Source of the DNA: Moorella thermoacetica | Lineage (GTDB): Bacteria > Bacillota > DSM-521 > Neomoorellales > Neomoorellaceae | DNA length: 64,000 nt | Direction of reading: 5' to 3' | Assembly (NCBI RefSeq): GCF_001267405.1 | Contig: NZ_CP012369.1 | Location: 956,001 to 1,020,000 of the forward strand | Shown: positions 18,434 to 28,361 of the stretch, piece after piece | Position numbering within the stretch: position 1 is the first letter of the stretch | How the letters are laid out: each line of letters starts with the position of its first letter | Translations under genes and position numbers: made by a program | The notes under the pieces: model-generated | The model's database searches: none | What the model was told of the DNA's origin: nothing | The model's input: the letters and a program-made list of their open reading frames with translations, nothing else

Positions 18434-21145
18434 ATGGCCAAAACACGTGTTTACGAATTAGCCAAGGAATTAAAGGTGACCAATAAGGATCTTATAGATA
18501 CCATGGCCCGGCTGGGGATTTATACCCGTTCCCACATGAGCGTCCTGGAAAATGGGGAAGTTATTAAAGTACGCAATCATTACCGGCAGCAGTGGCGGGC
18601 GGCTAAATTGGCCCGGATGCACCGGGAACAAGCTACCCTGAAGGGAGAAGGGCCGGTACCTACCCGCGGGGTGCCTGATGCTCCGCGGGCAGAAGAGGTG
18701 CCTTCGCGTCAAGTACCAGCTCCCGAAACTGGAGCACCGGCGCAAGCAACCGGAGCAACCAGGCAGCCTGCCATCGGGTCAGCCAGGCCTGCTAACACCG
18801 ATGAAACCCGCGTCCAGGAGCACAAACCGGCTACAGCTGCCAGACAGGCCGGTGATGCACCGGCAGCAGAAGGAACGGCGGCCGCCGGGCAGCCCCTGGA
18901 TGGTAAAGAGCTCCGGCAGGCCGTTGCCAATGGTCAGGGGACGGAAGAGCCCCGGCAGCAGCCGGCAGCAACAGGCCAGCGGGCCCAGGGCGGCGAGGCC
19001 GGGCGGGGACAACAGTCACGACAGAAGAAAAAACGCAGGGGAGAAGGTCGTTCCCGGCAGGATGAAAATAAGGGTTCGGCCCGGGAAGACCAGGCAAATC
19101 GGTTTGCAACCAGGGACAAAGAGGCCGCTCCATCTGCCGGCCAGCAATCGCCGGCAGAGAAGGGCCAGCGCCGGCCGGCCCACAGCAAGCCCCTACGGAT
19201 TCCCAAGCCCCCCGAGGCCGTCACCAAGGATTTACCGGAAAAGCGGCGTGACCGATCGAACGCCAGGCCCGGTGCCAAACCTGCCGAGTCCGGCCGCAGC
19301 CGTAAGCGGGAAATGGAGAACCAGCTCGAAGAGCGCCTGATGCGTCGGGATAAGAACAAGGGGAAAGCCCAGAAGCATAAAGAGACTCCCAAAGTGGTAT
19401 TCAAGATTACCCTGACCGGTAGCATCACCGTCCAGGAGCTGGCGAAAAGGATTGGCAAAACGGCGGCCGAGGTTATCAAGTACCTCATGGGCCAGGGAAT
19501 TATGGCAACTATCAACCAGGAACTGGACCTGGAGACTGCAGCCCTGGTAGCCCAGGACCTGGGTGCCATAGTGGAGATCAAGGCCGAAAAACCGATTACC
19601 GAGCTGGAAGACCTGGTCGATCCCCCGGAGACCCTCCGGGAGAGGCCGCCGGTCGTCACTGTCATGGGCCACGTCGACCACGGTAAGACCTCCTTGCTGG
19701 ACGCCATCCGGCGTACCAACGTTACGGCCAGCGAGGCCGGTGGTATTACCCAGCATATCGGCGCCTACCAGGTAAGGCTGAAGAACAGAAAGATCACCTT
19801 CCTGGATACCCCCGGCCATGCTGCCTTTACCGCCATGCGGGCCCGTGGTGCCCAGGCGACAGATATCGCTATCCTGGTGGTAGCCGCCGATGACGGCGTC
19901 ATGCCCCAGACCATTGAGGCTATTAACCATGCCAAAGCTGCCGGGGTACCTATTGTAGTGGCCATTAACAAGATCGATCGTCCTGAGGCCAATCCGGAAC
20001 GGGTGAAGCAGCAATTGACGGAATACGGCCTGGTCCCGGAGGAATGGGGCGGCGATACCATCATGGTCCCGGTGTCGGCGGTAACTAAAGAAGGCATTAA
20101 TGATCTCCTGGAAATGGTCTTGCTGACGGCCGATGTAGCTGAACTCAAGGCCAACCCCGATCGTCCGGCCCGGGGTATCGTCATTGAAGCCAAGCTCGAC
20201 AGGGGCCGCGGCCCGGTGGCTACCATGCTGGTCCAAAAGGGTACCCTGAAGATAGGCGATAACCTGGTAGCCGGTTCGGTTTATGGTCGCGTCCGGGCCA
20301 TGATTGATGACCGGGGCGAGAGGGTGAACAGCGCCCCGCCTTCCACACCGGTGGAAGTCCTGGGCCTGTCGGAATTGCCCGAGGCCGGCGATATCTTCCA
20401 GGTGGTGGAGGATGAAAAGCTGGCCCGCCAGATTGCCTCTTCCCGCCAGGAAGAAAAACGACAGGAAGAACTAAAGGCCGCGAGCAAGACCACCCTGGAC
20501 GACCTGTTCAAGCAGATGGAAGCCGGAGAAGTCAAGGAACTTAACCTGGTCATTAAGGGGGATGTCCAGGGTTCGGTAGAAGCCCTGCGGGGCGCCCTGG
20601 AGCAACTTTCGACCAGTGAGGTTAAGGTCAACCTCCTCCACGGCGGTGTGGGGGCCATTACCGAGACCGACGTCATGCTGGCGGCGGCCTCGAAGGCGAT
20701 TATCATCGGCTTTAACGTGCGCCCCGAGGCTAACGTGCGCAAGGCGGCCGAGGAAGCTGGCGTTGAAATCAGGCTTTACCGGGTTATTTATGAGGTTATC
20801 GACGATGTCAAGGCGGCCATGTCCGGCCTTCTGGAACCGGAGGAGCGCGAAGTTATCCTGGGACGGGCCGAAGTCCGGGCTACCTTCAAGGTACCCAAAG
20901 CCGGGACGGTTGCCGGGTGCTTTGTTACCGAAGGCAAAATCCAGAATCGCGCCCTGGCCCGGGTTATAAGGGATGGTGTGGTAGTCTTTGAAGGCCGGAT
21001 TGAATCCTTAAAACGCTTTAAGGACGATGTGCGTGAGGTAGCCCAAGGCTACGAGTGCGGCGTTGGCCTGGAGAAGTTTAACGATATTAAAGAAGGCGAC
21101 GTCATCGAAGCCTATACTATCGAAGAGATTCAAAGGGAATTGTAG
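18434..21145 (+). CDS. infB: Translation initiation factor IF-2
   Basis: 903 aa. A short N-terminal fold ([24 protein letters not shown]) is followed by a long low-complexity linker rich in Ala, Pro, Gln, Arg and Gly (about residues 75-310), a second IF2_N domain, then the GTPase: GHVDHGKT (about 411), [28 protein letters not shown], then domains II-IV ending in [14 protein letters not shown]-2 places fMet-tRNA on the 30S subunit and promotes subunit joining. ATG at 18434 behind GGGGGTGG. Confidence 0.98.
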   Translation: MAKTRVYELAKELKVTNKDLIDTMARLGIYTRSHMSVLENGEVIKVRNHYRQQWRAAKLARMHREQATLKGEGPVPTRGVPDAPRAEEVPSRQVPAPETGAPAQATGATRQPAIGSARPANTDETRVQEHKPATAARQAGDAPAAEGTAAAGQPLDGKELRQAVANGQGTEEPRQQPAATGQRAQGGEAGRGQQSRQKKKRRGEGRSRQDENKGSAREDQANRFATRDKEAAPSAGQQSPAEKGQRRPAHSKPLRIPKPPEAVTKDLPEKRRDRSNARPGAKPAESGRSRKREMENQLEERLMRRDKNKGKAQKHKETPKVVFKITLTGSITVQELAKRIGKTAAEVIKYLMGQGIMATINQELDLETAALVAQDLGAIVEIKAEKPITELEDLVDPPETLRERPPVVTVMGHVDHGKTSLLDAIRRTNVTASEAGGITQHIGAYQVRLKNRKITFLDTPGHAAFTAMRARGAQATDIAILVVAADDGVMPQTIEAINHAKAAGVPIVVAINKIDRPEANPERVKQQLTEYGLVPEEWGGDTIMVPVSAVTKEGINDLLEMVLLTADVAELKANPDRPARGIVIEAKLDRGRGPVATMLVQKGTLKIGDNLVAGSVYGRVRAMIDDRGERVNSAPPSTPVEVLGLSELPEAGDIFQVVEDEKLARQIASSRQEEKRQEELKAASKTTLDDLFKQMEAGEVKELNLVIKGDVQGSVEALRGALEQLSTSEVKVNLLHGGVGAITETDVMLAAASKAIIIGFNVRPEANVRKAAEEAGVEIRLYRVIYEVIDDVKAAMSGLLEPEEREVILGRAEVRATFKVPKAGTVAGCFVTEGKIQNRALARVIRDGVVVFEGRIESLKRFKDDVREVAQGYECGVGLEKFNDIKEGDVIEAYTIEEIQREL

Positions 21146-21152
21146 GGAGGCG

Positions 21153-21521
21153 ATGGCCGTGACCGCAAGGAACCAGCGGGTAGCTGAAGAGATGAAGAAA
21201 GAAATTGCCAGGATTATCCGGGATGAAGTCAAGGACCCGCGCCTGGAAGCCGGATTGGTCAGCGTTACAGGGGTAGAGCTGTCAAATGACCGTCACTATG
21301 CTAAGGTATATGTAAGTATCTATGGTGACGAGGAGGCAAGGAACCAGGCCATGGAGGGTCTGGCCAGGGCTACCAGCTTTATCCGGCGGGAGATCGGCCA
21401 GCGCTTGAGCCTGCGCTATACACCAGAAATTACTTTCAAACTGGATGTCTCAATTGAGCATGGAGATCATATCAACCGCTTGCTGGCCCGGGTCAGGGCC
21501 GGGGAATATGCTGATGAGTGA
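21153..21521 (+). CDS. rbfA: Ribosome-binding factor A
   Basis: 122 aa KH-fold 30S maturation and cold-shock factor: RVAEEMKKEIARIIRDEVKDPRL, VSVTGVELSNDRHYAKVYVS, and RYTPEITFKLDxSIEHGDHINRLL. Two starts are possible: ATG 21153 is only 2 bases from GGGAGG, and GTG 21159 is 8 bases from it. The GTG may be the main start. Overlaps nrnA by 14 bases. Confidence 0.96.
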   Translation: MAVTARNQRVAEEMKKEIARIIRDEVKDPRLEAGLVSVTGVELSNDRHYAKVYVSIYGDEEARNQAMEGLARATSFIRREIGQRLSLRYTPEITFKLDVSIEHGDHINRLLARVRAGEYADE

Positions 21522-22476
21522 GATCGGGCAGATAGCGGCTATTCTGGCAACCGCCCGGGAAGTGGCGGTTGCCACCCATATTATACCGGATGGCGATTGC
21601 CTGGGGTCGATGCTCGGCCTTACCCTGGCCCTCCGGAAACGGGGCACCAGCGTAATAGCTATTAATGCCGACCCGGTTCCGGAGATGTTTCAGTACCTGC
21701 CTGGCCAGGAAACCATCATCGACCCGGACCAGGTAACCTCTATGCCGCCGTTACTGATCATGGTCGACTGCACTGATATGGAACGGGCCGGTAAGGGTTT
21801 TAGCAACTGGCAACAGCGGGTAGAGAAAATAATTAATATCGATCATCACGTCAGCAACACCCGTTTCGGCCACCTGAACCTGGTTGACAGCCGGGCGGCG
21901 GCCACGGCGGAATTGATTTACGCCGTCCTAGAACAAATACCGGCAACCTTTACGCCGGAGGTAGCAACCTGCCTTTATACAGCCCTGGCCACTGATACCG
22001 GCTCTTTCCAGTATGAAAATTGTACGGCCAGGACCCTGCGCCTGGCAGCCAGCCTGCTGGAGAAAGGGGCCGATATGCCCTTAATCCGGGAGCACCTCTG
22101 GGAGAGTAAGCCCTTAAACAGCATCCGCCTTCTGGCGGCTACCCTACCCACCCTGACTCTGGCCTATGAAGGTCGGGTGGCCTGGATGACAGTATCCAGG
22201 GCAGCCCTGGAGGCCAATGGCGCCAGGCCGGAACACGCCGAGGGCCTGGTAAATTATCCTCGCAGTATTGCCGGCGTAGAAGTAGGCATGCTTTTCCGGG
22301 AATTGCCGGATGGCAAGGTCAAAGTAAGCCTGCGTTCGAAAAAAATTGTCGACGTCAACAGGGTGGCGGCATTATTTGGCGGCGGCGGTCACCGCCGGGC
22401 CGCTGGCTGTACCCTTGACGGCGATCTGGATACAGTAGTCGCCAGGGTTGTGGCTGCAGCCGGTGAGGCCCTGTAA
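21508..22476 (+). CDS. nrnA: DHH/DHHA1 nanoRNase and pAp phosphatase NrnA
   Basis: About 322 aa. DHH domain with HIIPDGDCLGSM, MVDCTD and IDHHVSNTRFG metal-binding motifs, a TDTGSFQYENCTARTL segment, and a C-terminal DHHA1 domain ending GGGGHRRAAG. NrnA degrades 2-5-nt RNAs to mononucleotides and dephosphorylates pAp. Start chosen at ATG 21508; ATG 21514 is equally possible. The position between rbfA and truB is the standard one. Confidence 0.95.
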   Translation: MLMSEIGQIAAILATAREVAVATHIIPDGDCLGSMLGLTLALRKRGTSVIAINADPVPEMFQYLPGQETIIDPDQVTSMPPLLIMVDCTDMERAGKGFSNWQQRVEKIINIDHHVSNTRFGHLNLVDSRAAATAELIYAVLEQIPATFTPEVATCLYTALATDTGSFQYENCTARTLRLAASLLEKGADMPLIREHLWESKPLNSIRLLAATLPTLTLAYEGRVAWMTVSRAALEANGARPEHAEGLVNYPRSIAGVEVGMLFRELPDGKVKVSLRSKKIVDVNRVAALFGGGGHRRAAGCTLDGDLDTVVARVVAAAGEAL

Positions 22477-22478
22477 GT

Positions 22479-23396
22479 ATGGTTATGGGTTTTGTTAATG
22501 TCTTAAAACCGCCGGGACTTACCTCCCATGACGTGGTGCAGAATCTGCGCCGGCTTCTCAAAGTCAAGAGGATCGGCCATGGTGGCACCCTGGACCCTCT
22601 GGCGGCTGGCGTCCTGCCGGTTGCCGTTGGTACGGCTACCCGTTTGCTGGAATACCTGCAGGGCGGCGATAAAGCCTACCGGGCCGAGTTTATCCTGGGC
22701 CTGAAGACCGACACCCAGGACTTGGGCGGCCGGGTCCTGGCCAGGAAACCCTGCCCGCCTTTCACAGAAAAGGATTTACAGGCCGCCACCAGGCCCTTTA
22801 CGGGGACTATCAGGCAGGTACCACCCATGGTATCGGCTGTGCACTACCAGGGCCGCCGGCTTTATGAACTGGCAAGGGAGGGCCTGGAGGTTGAACGACC
22901 GGCCCGCCAGGTGACCATCCATGAATTTCGGCTGATTAGGGCCTGGCCTGATGGACCTTACTACCGGGCGTTAATAGATATCACCTGCTCCCGGGGTACC
23001 TATATCCGTACCCTGGGGGCTGACTGGGGTGATTACCTGGGGGTAGGTGCCACCCTGGCCTTTTTACTTCGTACCCGAGCCGGGAGTTTCCGATTGACAG
23101 ATGCCTGGACCCTGGAGGAAATAGCCGGGGCTATAGATAGGGGCGAGAGGACCTTCCTTCTCCCGCCCGCCGCCGGCCTGGCCCACCTGCCAGTGATAAT
23201 AGTTCCAGGCGAGTTTATCCGCCATGTAAGTAACGGGGTAGCCATCAAGGGTGATGTATGCCGGCCGCTACCGTCCCTCAGAGAAGGGGATATAGTGCGC
23301 CTGGAGACCGGCGAAGGCCAACTCCTGGCCCTGGCCAGGGTGGAGCCAGATACCAGGGGGTCCTTCTTACTAAAACCCCATAAGGTTTTGAAGTGA
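22479..23396 (+). CDS. truB: tRNA pseudouridine-55 synthase TruB
   Basis: 305 aa. The TruB core holds GFVNVLKPPGLTSHDVV, KRIGHGGTLDPLAAGVLPVAVG (catalytic Asp in GTLDP), the YRAEFILGLKTDTQDLGG segment, and a C-terminal PUA-like domain (IRHVSNGVAIKGD onward). Makes the T-loop pseudouridine 55 in elongator tRNAs. Starts 2 bases after nrnA. Confidence 0.97.
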   Translation: MVMGFVNVLKPPGLTSHDVVQNLRRLLKVKRIGHGGTLDPLAAGVLPVAVGTATRLLEYLQGGDKAYRAEFILGLKTDTQDLGGRVLARKPCPPFTEKDLQAATRPFTGTIRQVPPMVSAVHYQGRRLYELAREGLEVERPARQVTIHEFRLIRAWPDGPYYRALIDITCSRGTYIRTLGADWGDYLGVGATLAFLLRTRAGSFRLTDAWTLEEIAGAIDRGERTFLLPPAAGLAHLPVIIVPGEFIRHVSNGVAIKGDVCRPLPSLREGDIVRLETGEGQLLALARVEPDTRGSFLLKPHKVLK

Positions 23397-23409
23397 AGGA
23401 GTCGTCAAG

Positions 23410-24372
23410 ATGCAGGTCTGGCAGGGACTGCCCGCCGAAAGGGCGATGAATGGTTGCAATCTGGCCCTGGGGAATTTTGACGGCGTCCACCGGGGTCACC
23501 AGCACTTAATAGGCAGTGTTGTCCAGAAATCCCGCTCCGGAGGGGGCGAGGGGGTGGTTATTACCTTCGTCCCCCACCCGGCCCGGGTTCTTGAAGGTAG
23601 CCCGCCAGGGTTGTTGACAACCACGAAACGGAAAATTGAACTTATTGGCCAGCTGGGTATAGACCACCTGTTTTTATTACCCTTTACCCCCTCCCTGGCA
23701 GCCTTGGAACCGGAGGCCTTTGTACGGGAGATTTTATGGGCTCATTTCCATCCCAGTCTGGTGGCGGTGGGCTTTAACTTTACCTTTGGCCACAGGGGAG
23801 CAGGCACGCCGGCCCTCCTCCGGCGCCTGGGGGAGGAGTTGGGCTTTAAGGTTGAAGTGATGGGGCCGGTAACCTTGCGGGGTCTCACCGTCAGTAGCAC
23901 GGCCATCCGTAATGCCCTGGAAAATGGTGACATCGGCCTGGCGCGGGATCTCCTCGGTTACTGGCCGGTCCTGGCTGGCAGGGTTGTTGCCGGCGATCAG
24001 CACGGCAGGCAACTGGGTTTCCCTACTGCCAACCTGGCCGTACCCCCGGAGTTGAAGTTGCCTGCCTACGGCGTTTATGCCTGCTTAGCCTCCTTCCGGG
24101 GCCGGAAATGGCAGGCAGTGGTAAACATAGGCCGACGGCCAACCTTCGGCTCGGCCCTGCCGGCGACCATTGAAGCCCATTTACTGGATTTTAGCGGCAA
24201 TCTTTACAATGAAGAAATGGAATTGGAATTCCGGGCTTTCCTCCGCCAGGAGCGGAAATTCGCCAGCCCCGGGGAGTTAAAGGCCCAAATGGAGGCTGAT
24301 CGGGAACAGGCCCGTAACATACTGGGAGGACATCGGTTTTCAATTCTTGAGCAGAGGGACCGGCAGGCGTAA
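23410..24372 (+). CDS. ribF: Bifunctional riboflavin kinase / FAD synthetase
   Basis: 320 aa. The N-terminal nucleotidyltransferase has ALGNFDGVHRGHQ (about residue 21) and SSTAIRNALENGD; the C-terminal flavokinase has GRQLGFPTANL (about 200), the GVYACLAS segment and VVNIGRRPTF. It converts riboflavin to FMN and FAD. ATG behind GAAGGAGT. Closes the truB-ribF pair. Confidence 0.96.
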   Translation: MQVWQGLPAERAMNGCNLALGNFDGVHRGHQHLIGSVVQKSRSGGGEGVVITFVPHPARVLEGSPPGLLTTTKRKIELIGQLGIDHLFLLPFTPSLAALEPEAFVREILWAHFHPSLVAVGFNFTFGHRGAGTPALLRRLGEELGFKVEVMGPVTLRGLTVSSTAIRNALENGDIGLARDLLGYWPVLAGRVVAGDQHGRQLGFPTANLAVPPELKLPAYGVYACLASFRGRKWQAVVNIGRRPTFGSALPATIEAHLLDFSGNLYNEEMELEFRAFLRQERKFASPGELKAQMEADREQARNILGGHRFSILEQRDRQA

Positions 24373-24440
24373 CCAGATTGGAATTCCTGGCGTAAAATAT
24401 ACTGGTTTAATAAAATTTACCAGGGCGGATTGGGGCTGGG

Positions 24441-24665
24441 ATGATGAAGATAATTATTACCGCCCATGCCAGGAAACGTCTGCAGGATTTACGCCAGGAT
24501 CAGATAAATGAAAGCGATATCCGGGTAGCCGCCCGGAGTATACCCGGTTATATACCCACGGCGACCCGTTTTCGGGGATTTATGGCCAGTACGGGACGGC
24601 CCTTTGACATGGTGGTGAAGGATGTTCTGGCCGGGCGACTGGTAATTACTATTATCGGAAAATAG
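24441..24665 (+). CDS. Small protein, possibly DUF4258-like
   Basis: 74 aa. Begins KIIITAHARKRLQDLRQDQINESDIRVAA, resembling the TxHAxxRxxxRxI start of DUF4258 and HigB/BrnT-like small folds, and ends DMVVKDVLAGRLVITIIGK. No antitoxin-sized neighbour is present, so a toxin role is not supported. GGGGCTGGG before two ATG codons (24441, 24444) supports translation. Function unknown. Confidence 0.6.
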   Translation: MMKIIITAHARKRLQDLRQDQINESDIRVAARSIPGYIPTATRFRGFMASTGRPFDMVVKDVLAGRLVITIIGK

Positions 24666-24680
24666 GCAGGTAAAAGGAAG

Positions 24681-24709
24681 TTGCGTTTGTTGCCGGGACA
24701 GCTTATAAT
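24681..24709 (+). promoter_or_regulatory. Sigma-A promoter for rpsO
   Basis: TTGCGT (24681-24686), 17 bp, TATAAT (24704-24709): near-consensus. Transcription would start around 24716. The leader holds a hairpin GCTAAT (24713-24718) / ATTAGC (24734-24739), in the position where S15 binds its own mRNA in other bacteria. Confidence 0.8.
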
Positions 24710-24797
24710 ATAGCTAATGAACCCGTGGCGAGGATTAGCGAAGCTCCGACGCTTTTCTTGGCCGGTTGGGGATGCTGGAATAAAGGAGGTGAAGTTG

Positions 24798-25067
24798 ATG
24801 GCCCTGGATGCAGCCAAAAAGAGGGAAATTATTGCCCGCTATCAAAAACATGAGAATGATACCGGTTCGCCAGAAGTACAGATTGCCATTCTAACGGAAC
24901 GCATTAACCACCTAACAGAACACCTGCAGGTACATCATAAGGACCATCACTCCCGCCGGGGATTGCTTAAGATGGTTGGTCAACGCCGGGGATTGCTCAA
25001 TTACCTGCGCGAAAACGATGTTGAGCGTTACCGGCAGATTGTCGAGTCCCTGGGCTTGAGACGCTAA
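24798..25067 (+). CDS. rpsO: 30S ribosomal protein S15
   Basis: 89 aa, exactly S15. The conserved [40 protein letters not shown] and [12 protein letters not shown] are present. Binds the 16S three-way junction early in 30S assembly. ATG at 24798 has AAAGGAGGT seven bases upstream. Its own promoter precedes it and a terminator follows; pnp is next, as in most bacteria. Confidence 0.98.
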
Positions 25068-25075
25068 TTTTTCTG

Positions 25076-25100
25076 GGAGCGGTAGAACCGCTCCTTTTTT
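25076..25100 (+). terminator. Intrinsic terminator after rpsO
   Basis: GGAGCGGT (25076-25083), loop AGA, ACCGCTCC (25087-25094), then six T (25095-25100). Confidence 0.93.
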
Positions 25101-25208
25101 AATGACTTCTTAACAGTATTTAAGGTGTTGTTGGAAGGAAATACTATGATCAATGTCGAATGAAATTGGGTTTATAAGGATAAGAGTAGAGGAGGCTATT
25201 TATAACTA

Positions 25209-27452
25209 ATGCAAGGGGTATTACGTAAAACCCTGGTTGTTGCCGGCCGGGATCTGACCCTGGAAACCGGACGCCTGGCCAAACAGGCCGGGGGAGCAGT
25301 TATGGTTAGTTATGGTGGCACCATGGTCCTGGTAACGGCAACAGCTTCAGAGGAACCCCGGGAAGGAATCGACTTCTTTCCCCTTACCGTTGACTACGAA
25401 GAGAGGCTCTATGCTGCCGGTAAAATCCCGGGAGGGTTTATTAAACGGGAAGGACGGCCCAGCGAGAAGGCCATCCTCTCGGCCAGGTTGATCGACCGCC
25501 CCATCCGGCCCCTTTTCCCTAAATTCTACCGCAACGATGTCCACGTGGTGGCTACGGTGATGTCGGTCGACCAGGATTGTCCTCCCAATGTGGCTGGTAT
25601 TATCGGGGCGTCGGCAGCCTTGATGCTCTCGGCGATACCCTTTGCCGGGCCCATTGGGGCGGTAAGTGTCGGATTAATCGACAACCGCCCGGTTATTAAC
25701 CCGACCCTGGAGGAAGATTCCCGGAGCAGTCTAAATCTTACCGTGGCCGGCACAGCCAACGCCATCATGATGGTAGAAGCCGGCGCTAAAGAAGTACCTG
25801 AAGACCTGATGCTGGAATGTATAATGCAAGGTCATGAAGAGATCAAGCGGATTGTTGCCTTTATCAATGAATTTCGTGCAGAAGCCCTGGCCATGGGCCT
25901 GGCGAAGGAAAAACCGGAGCTAGTTGCCCCCCAGCTAGACCCGGCATGGGAGAGCCGGGTGCGGGAGATTGCTACTCCCAGGCTTCGTGAGGTTATTTAT
26001 CGCAGCCGTGACGAGAAGTGGAGCAAGCAGGAACGGAATAAACAGTTAGACGCCTGCCGGGAGGAAATCAACAACTTGATCCTGGAGGGCCAGGAAGAGG
26101 CCCTGGCAGCCAACCCCGAACTCCCTGGCCTGATAAAAGAGCTGATTACCAAGATCGAGAAGGAAATAGTCCGCCGCATGATCCTTACGGAAGGTATCCG
26201 GGTGGATGGGCGCACCCTGGAAGAGATCCGGCCCATCACCTGCGAGGTGGGGGTCTTAAGCCGCACCCATGGTTCCGGTCTCTTCACCCGGGGAGAAACC
26301 CAGGTTTTGACGGTCACTACACTGGGGCCCATTAGCGATGAGCAGATCCTCGACGACCTGGGAGTCGATGAATCGAAACGCTATATGCATCATTACAATT
26401 TCCCGCCCTACAGCGTCGGTGAAGCACGCCCCATCAGAGCCCCCGGGCGGCGGGAGATTGGCCATGGAGCCCTGGCCGAGCGAGCCCTGGAGCCCATGAT
26501 CCCCTCGGAAGAGGAATTCCCTTATGCTATTCGCCTGGTATCGGAAGTCCTGGGCTCCAACGGTTCAACATCCATGGGCAGCGTCTGCGGCAGCACCCTG
26601 TCCCTCATGGATGCCGGGGTGCCCATCAAGGCCCCGGTGGCAGGGGTAGCCATGGGCCTGGTAAAGGAGAACGACCAGGTAGCCATCCTTACGGACATCC
26701 AGGGATTAGAAGACGCCTTGGGAGATATGGACTTTAAGGTGGCCGGGACGAAAAAGGGTATAACAGCCCTGCAGATGGATATTAAAATTGCCGGGATCGA
26801 CAGATCCATCCTGGAACGGGCTCTGGAACAGGCCCGCCGCGGCCGGCTCTTTATCCTCGATAAAATACTGGCAACTATCCCGGAGCCGCGCAAGGAGCTT
26901 TCACCATATGCCCCGAGGATGCTGACTATTACCATTGACCCGGATAAAATTCGGGATATTATCGGCCCGGGCGGTAAGATCATTAAAAAGATCATTGAAG
27001 AGACCGGGGTGGAGATTGACGTCGAGGATGACGGACGCGTCTTCATTGCCTCTACCGATGCCGCCGCCGGGGAGCGGGCACTAAAGATTATTGAATCCTT
27101 GACCCAGGATGTGGAAACAGGTAAGGTATACAACGGCAAGGTAACTAGGGTGACTGACTTTGGTGCCTTTGTAGAGGTAATACCCGGGGTGCTGGGGATG
27201 CCCGGTAAGGAAGGGCTGGTCCACATCTCCCAGTTGGCCAACGAACGGGTAGAAAAAGTGGAGGATGTAGTCCAGGAAGGCGATTATATCCTGGTCAAGG
27301 CCATCGGTTTTGACCCCCAGGGCCGGCTGAAACTCTCACGTAAAGAGGCCCTCAATGAGTCGACGGTCGGGGAAGGGGGGCACCGCCACTTTCGCCGGGC
27401 TGGACGGGAAGGCGGCCATCGGGGCTTAAACAACCGCAGACAATCTCGTTAG
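25209..27452 (+). CDS. pnp: Polyribonucleotide nucleotidyltransferase (PNPase)
   Basis: 747 aa. Two RNase PH domains (residues about 10-140 and 320-480, the second with [25 protein letters not shown]), an alpha-helical linker, KH domain (about 574, [17 protein letters not shown]) and S1 domain (about 637, [17 protein letters not shown]). Phosphorolytic 3'-5' RNA decay in the cytoplasm. The only in-frame ATG near the N-terminus is 25209, preceded in frame by TAA; AGAGGAGG at 25188-25195 is 13 bases away, a long spacing. Confidence 0.98.
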   Translation: MQGVLRKTLVVAGRDLTLETGRLAKQAGGAVMVSYGGTMVLVTATASEEPREGIDFFPLTVDYEERLYAAGKIPGGFIKREGRPSEKAILSARLIDRPIRPLFPKFYRNDVHVVATVMSVDQDCPPNVAGIIGASAALMLSAIPFAGPIGAVSVGLIDNRPVINPTLEEDSRSSLNLTVAGTANAIMMVEAGAKEVPEDLMLECIMQGHEEIKRIVAFINEFRAEALAMGLAKEKPELVAPQLDPAWESRVREIATPRLREVIYRSRDEKWSKQERNKQLDACREEINNLILEGQEEALAANPELPGLIKELITKIEKEIVRRMILTEGIRVDGRTLEEIRPITCEVGVLSRTHGSGLFTRGETQVLTVTTLGPISDEQILDDLGVDESKRYMHHYNFPPYSVGEARPIRAPGRREIGHGALAERALEPMIPSEEEFPYAIRLVSEVLGSNGSTSMGSVCGSTLSLMDAGVPIKAPVAGVAMGLVKENDQVAILTDIQGLEDALGDMDFKVAGTKKGITALQMDIKIAGIDRSILERALEQARRGRLFILDKILATIPEPRKELSPYAPRMLTITIDPDKIRDIIGPGGKIIKKIIEETGVEIDVEDDGRVFIASTDAAAGERALKIIESLTQDVETGKVYNGKVTRVTDFGAFVEVIPGVLGMPGKEGLVHISQLANERVEKVEDVVQEGDYILVKAIGFDPQGRLKLSRKEALNESTVGEGGHRHFRRAGREGGHRGLNNRRQSR

Positions 27453-27513
27453 TCTGAAGGCGCCGATAGATGCATATACATTGATCAGGCAACCGAATAA
27501 AGGGGTGCGGTCA

Positions 27514-28239
27514 ATGTATGTGTTTTATTGGCAGAGGCATGGGTTTAAAGGCTGGGGCTTCCTGGCTATACTCGGATTACTCCTTCTCCTGGGTTTTACC
27601 TGCTGGCGGTGGTTCGGCAGGGCGGCGGTACCGGTCATGAAAACCCAGCCCATTTATCAGGGTGATCCGGAGCGGAAGGCAATAGCCCTGACCTTTACTA
27701 TCGACTGGGGAGAGGAATACCTGCCGGCCATTCTGACCGCCCTGGAACAGGTCGGAGCCAGGGCGACCTTTTTCCCTACCGGCCAGTGGGCAGAACGCCA
27801 CCCGGAACTGGTCCGCCAGATGGCCGCTGCCGGCCACGAAATCGGCAACCACGGCCAGAGCCATCCCCATCCCGACAATCTCAGCCGGGAGGAAAATCGC
27901 CAGGATATTCTTCAAGGCGAGGCAACGTTGAAGGCTATTACCGGGAAAAAACCCGTCCTCTACTCTCCACCCTACGGGGAGAGTAAACCCCAGGTAGTGG
28001 CTGCAGCTAGCGACCTGGGCTATAAGTTTATCATGTGGACGATTAACACCGGTGATTACCTGCCCAATACCCAGCCGGAGGATATCCTGGCCACGATACT
28101 CCCCAAGTGTCAGAACGGGGCCATTGTGCTGTTGCACCCGACGGAACCGGCGGCGAAGGCCCTGCCGGAACTTTTAAAGCAACTTAAGGAACGGGGATAT
28201 GCCCTGGTAACAACTTCTGAGATACTTCCAAACGGGTGA
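27514..28239 (+). CDS. Polysaccharide deacetylase-like protein (YlxY family)
   Basis: 241 aa with an N-terminal membrane anchor (about residues 10-28) and an extracytoplasmic NodB-like domain. The His pair in NHGQSHPH, the YSPPYGE segment and the C-terminal VLLHPT motif are kept, but the usual TFDDG metal motif reads TIDWG, so one metal-binding Asp is Trp. YlxY-type genes follow pnp in spore formers and are thought to have lost or altered activity. Start at ATG 27514 behind AAAGGGG; an upstream in-frame TTG at 27481 lacks a ribosome site. Confidence 0.82.
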   Translation: MYVFYWQRHGFKGWGFLAILGLLLLLGFTCWRWFGRAAVPVMKTQPIYQGDPERKAIALTFTIDWGEEYLPAILTALEQVGARATFFPTGQWAERHPELVRQMAAAGHEIGNHGQSHPHPDNLSREENRQDILQGEATLKAITGKKPVLYSPPYGESKPQVVAAASDLGYKFIMWTINTGDYLPNTQPEDILATILPKCQNGAIVLLHPTEPAAKALPELLKQLKERGYALVTTSEILPNG

Positions 28240-28254
28240 GCACCCGTTTTTTTA
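28231..28254 (+). terminator. Intrinsic terminator overlapping the deacetylase stop codon
   Basis: AACGGGT (28231-28237), loop GAGC, ACCCGTT (28242-28248), then T-run to 28252. The TGA stop (28237-28239) lies inside the hairpin. Confidence 0.9.
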
Positions 28255-28361
28255 TAAGGTATGCCACAGTTGGAGATAATAACCTGGGATTAGCCTGCCG
28301 GGAGGGCTCTTTATCTGCCAGGGGCCCGAAAAAGCAGGGAATTTTCCAGGGAGTGAAGCAT

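Noticed and set aside
18660-19360. Repeat array in infB
   Set aside because: It is the low-complexity Ala/Pro/Gln/Arg linker normal for IF-2, not a tandem DNA repeat.
24441-24665. Toxin-antitoxin module
   Set aside because: Only one small gene, no antitoxin-like neighbour; flanked by ribF and rpsO.
28236-28361. N-terminal extension of the D,D-carboxypeptidase
   Set aside because: It would start inside an intrinsic terminator and hide the signal peptide; GTG 28362 has a proper ribosome site.
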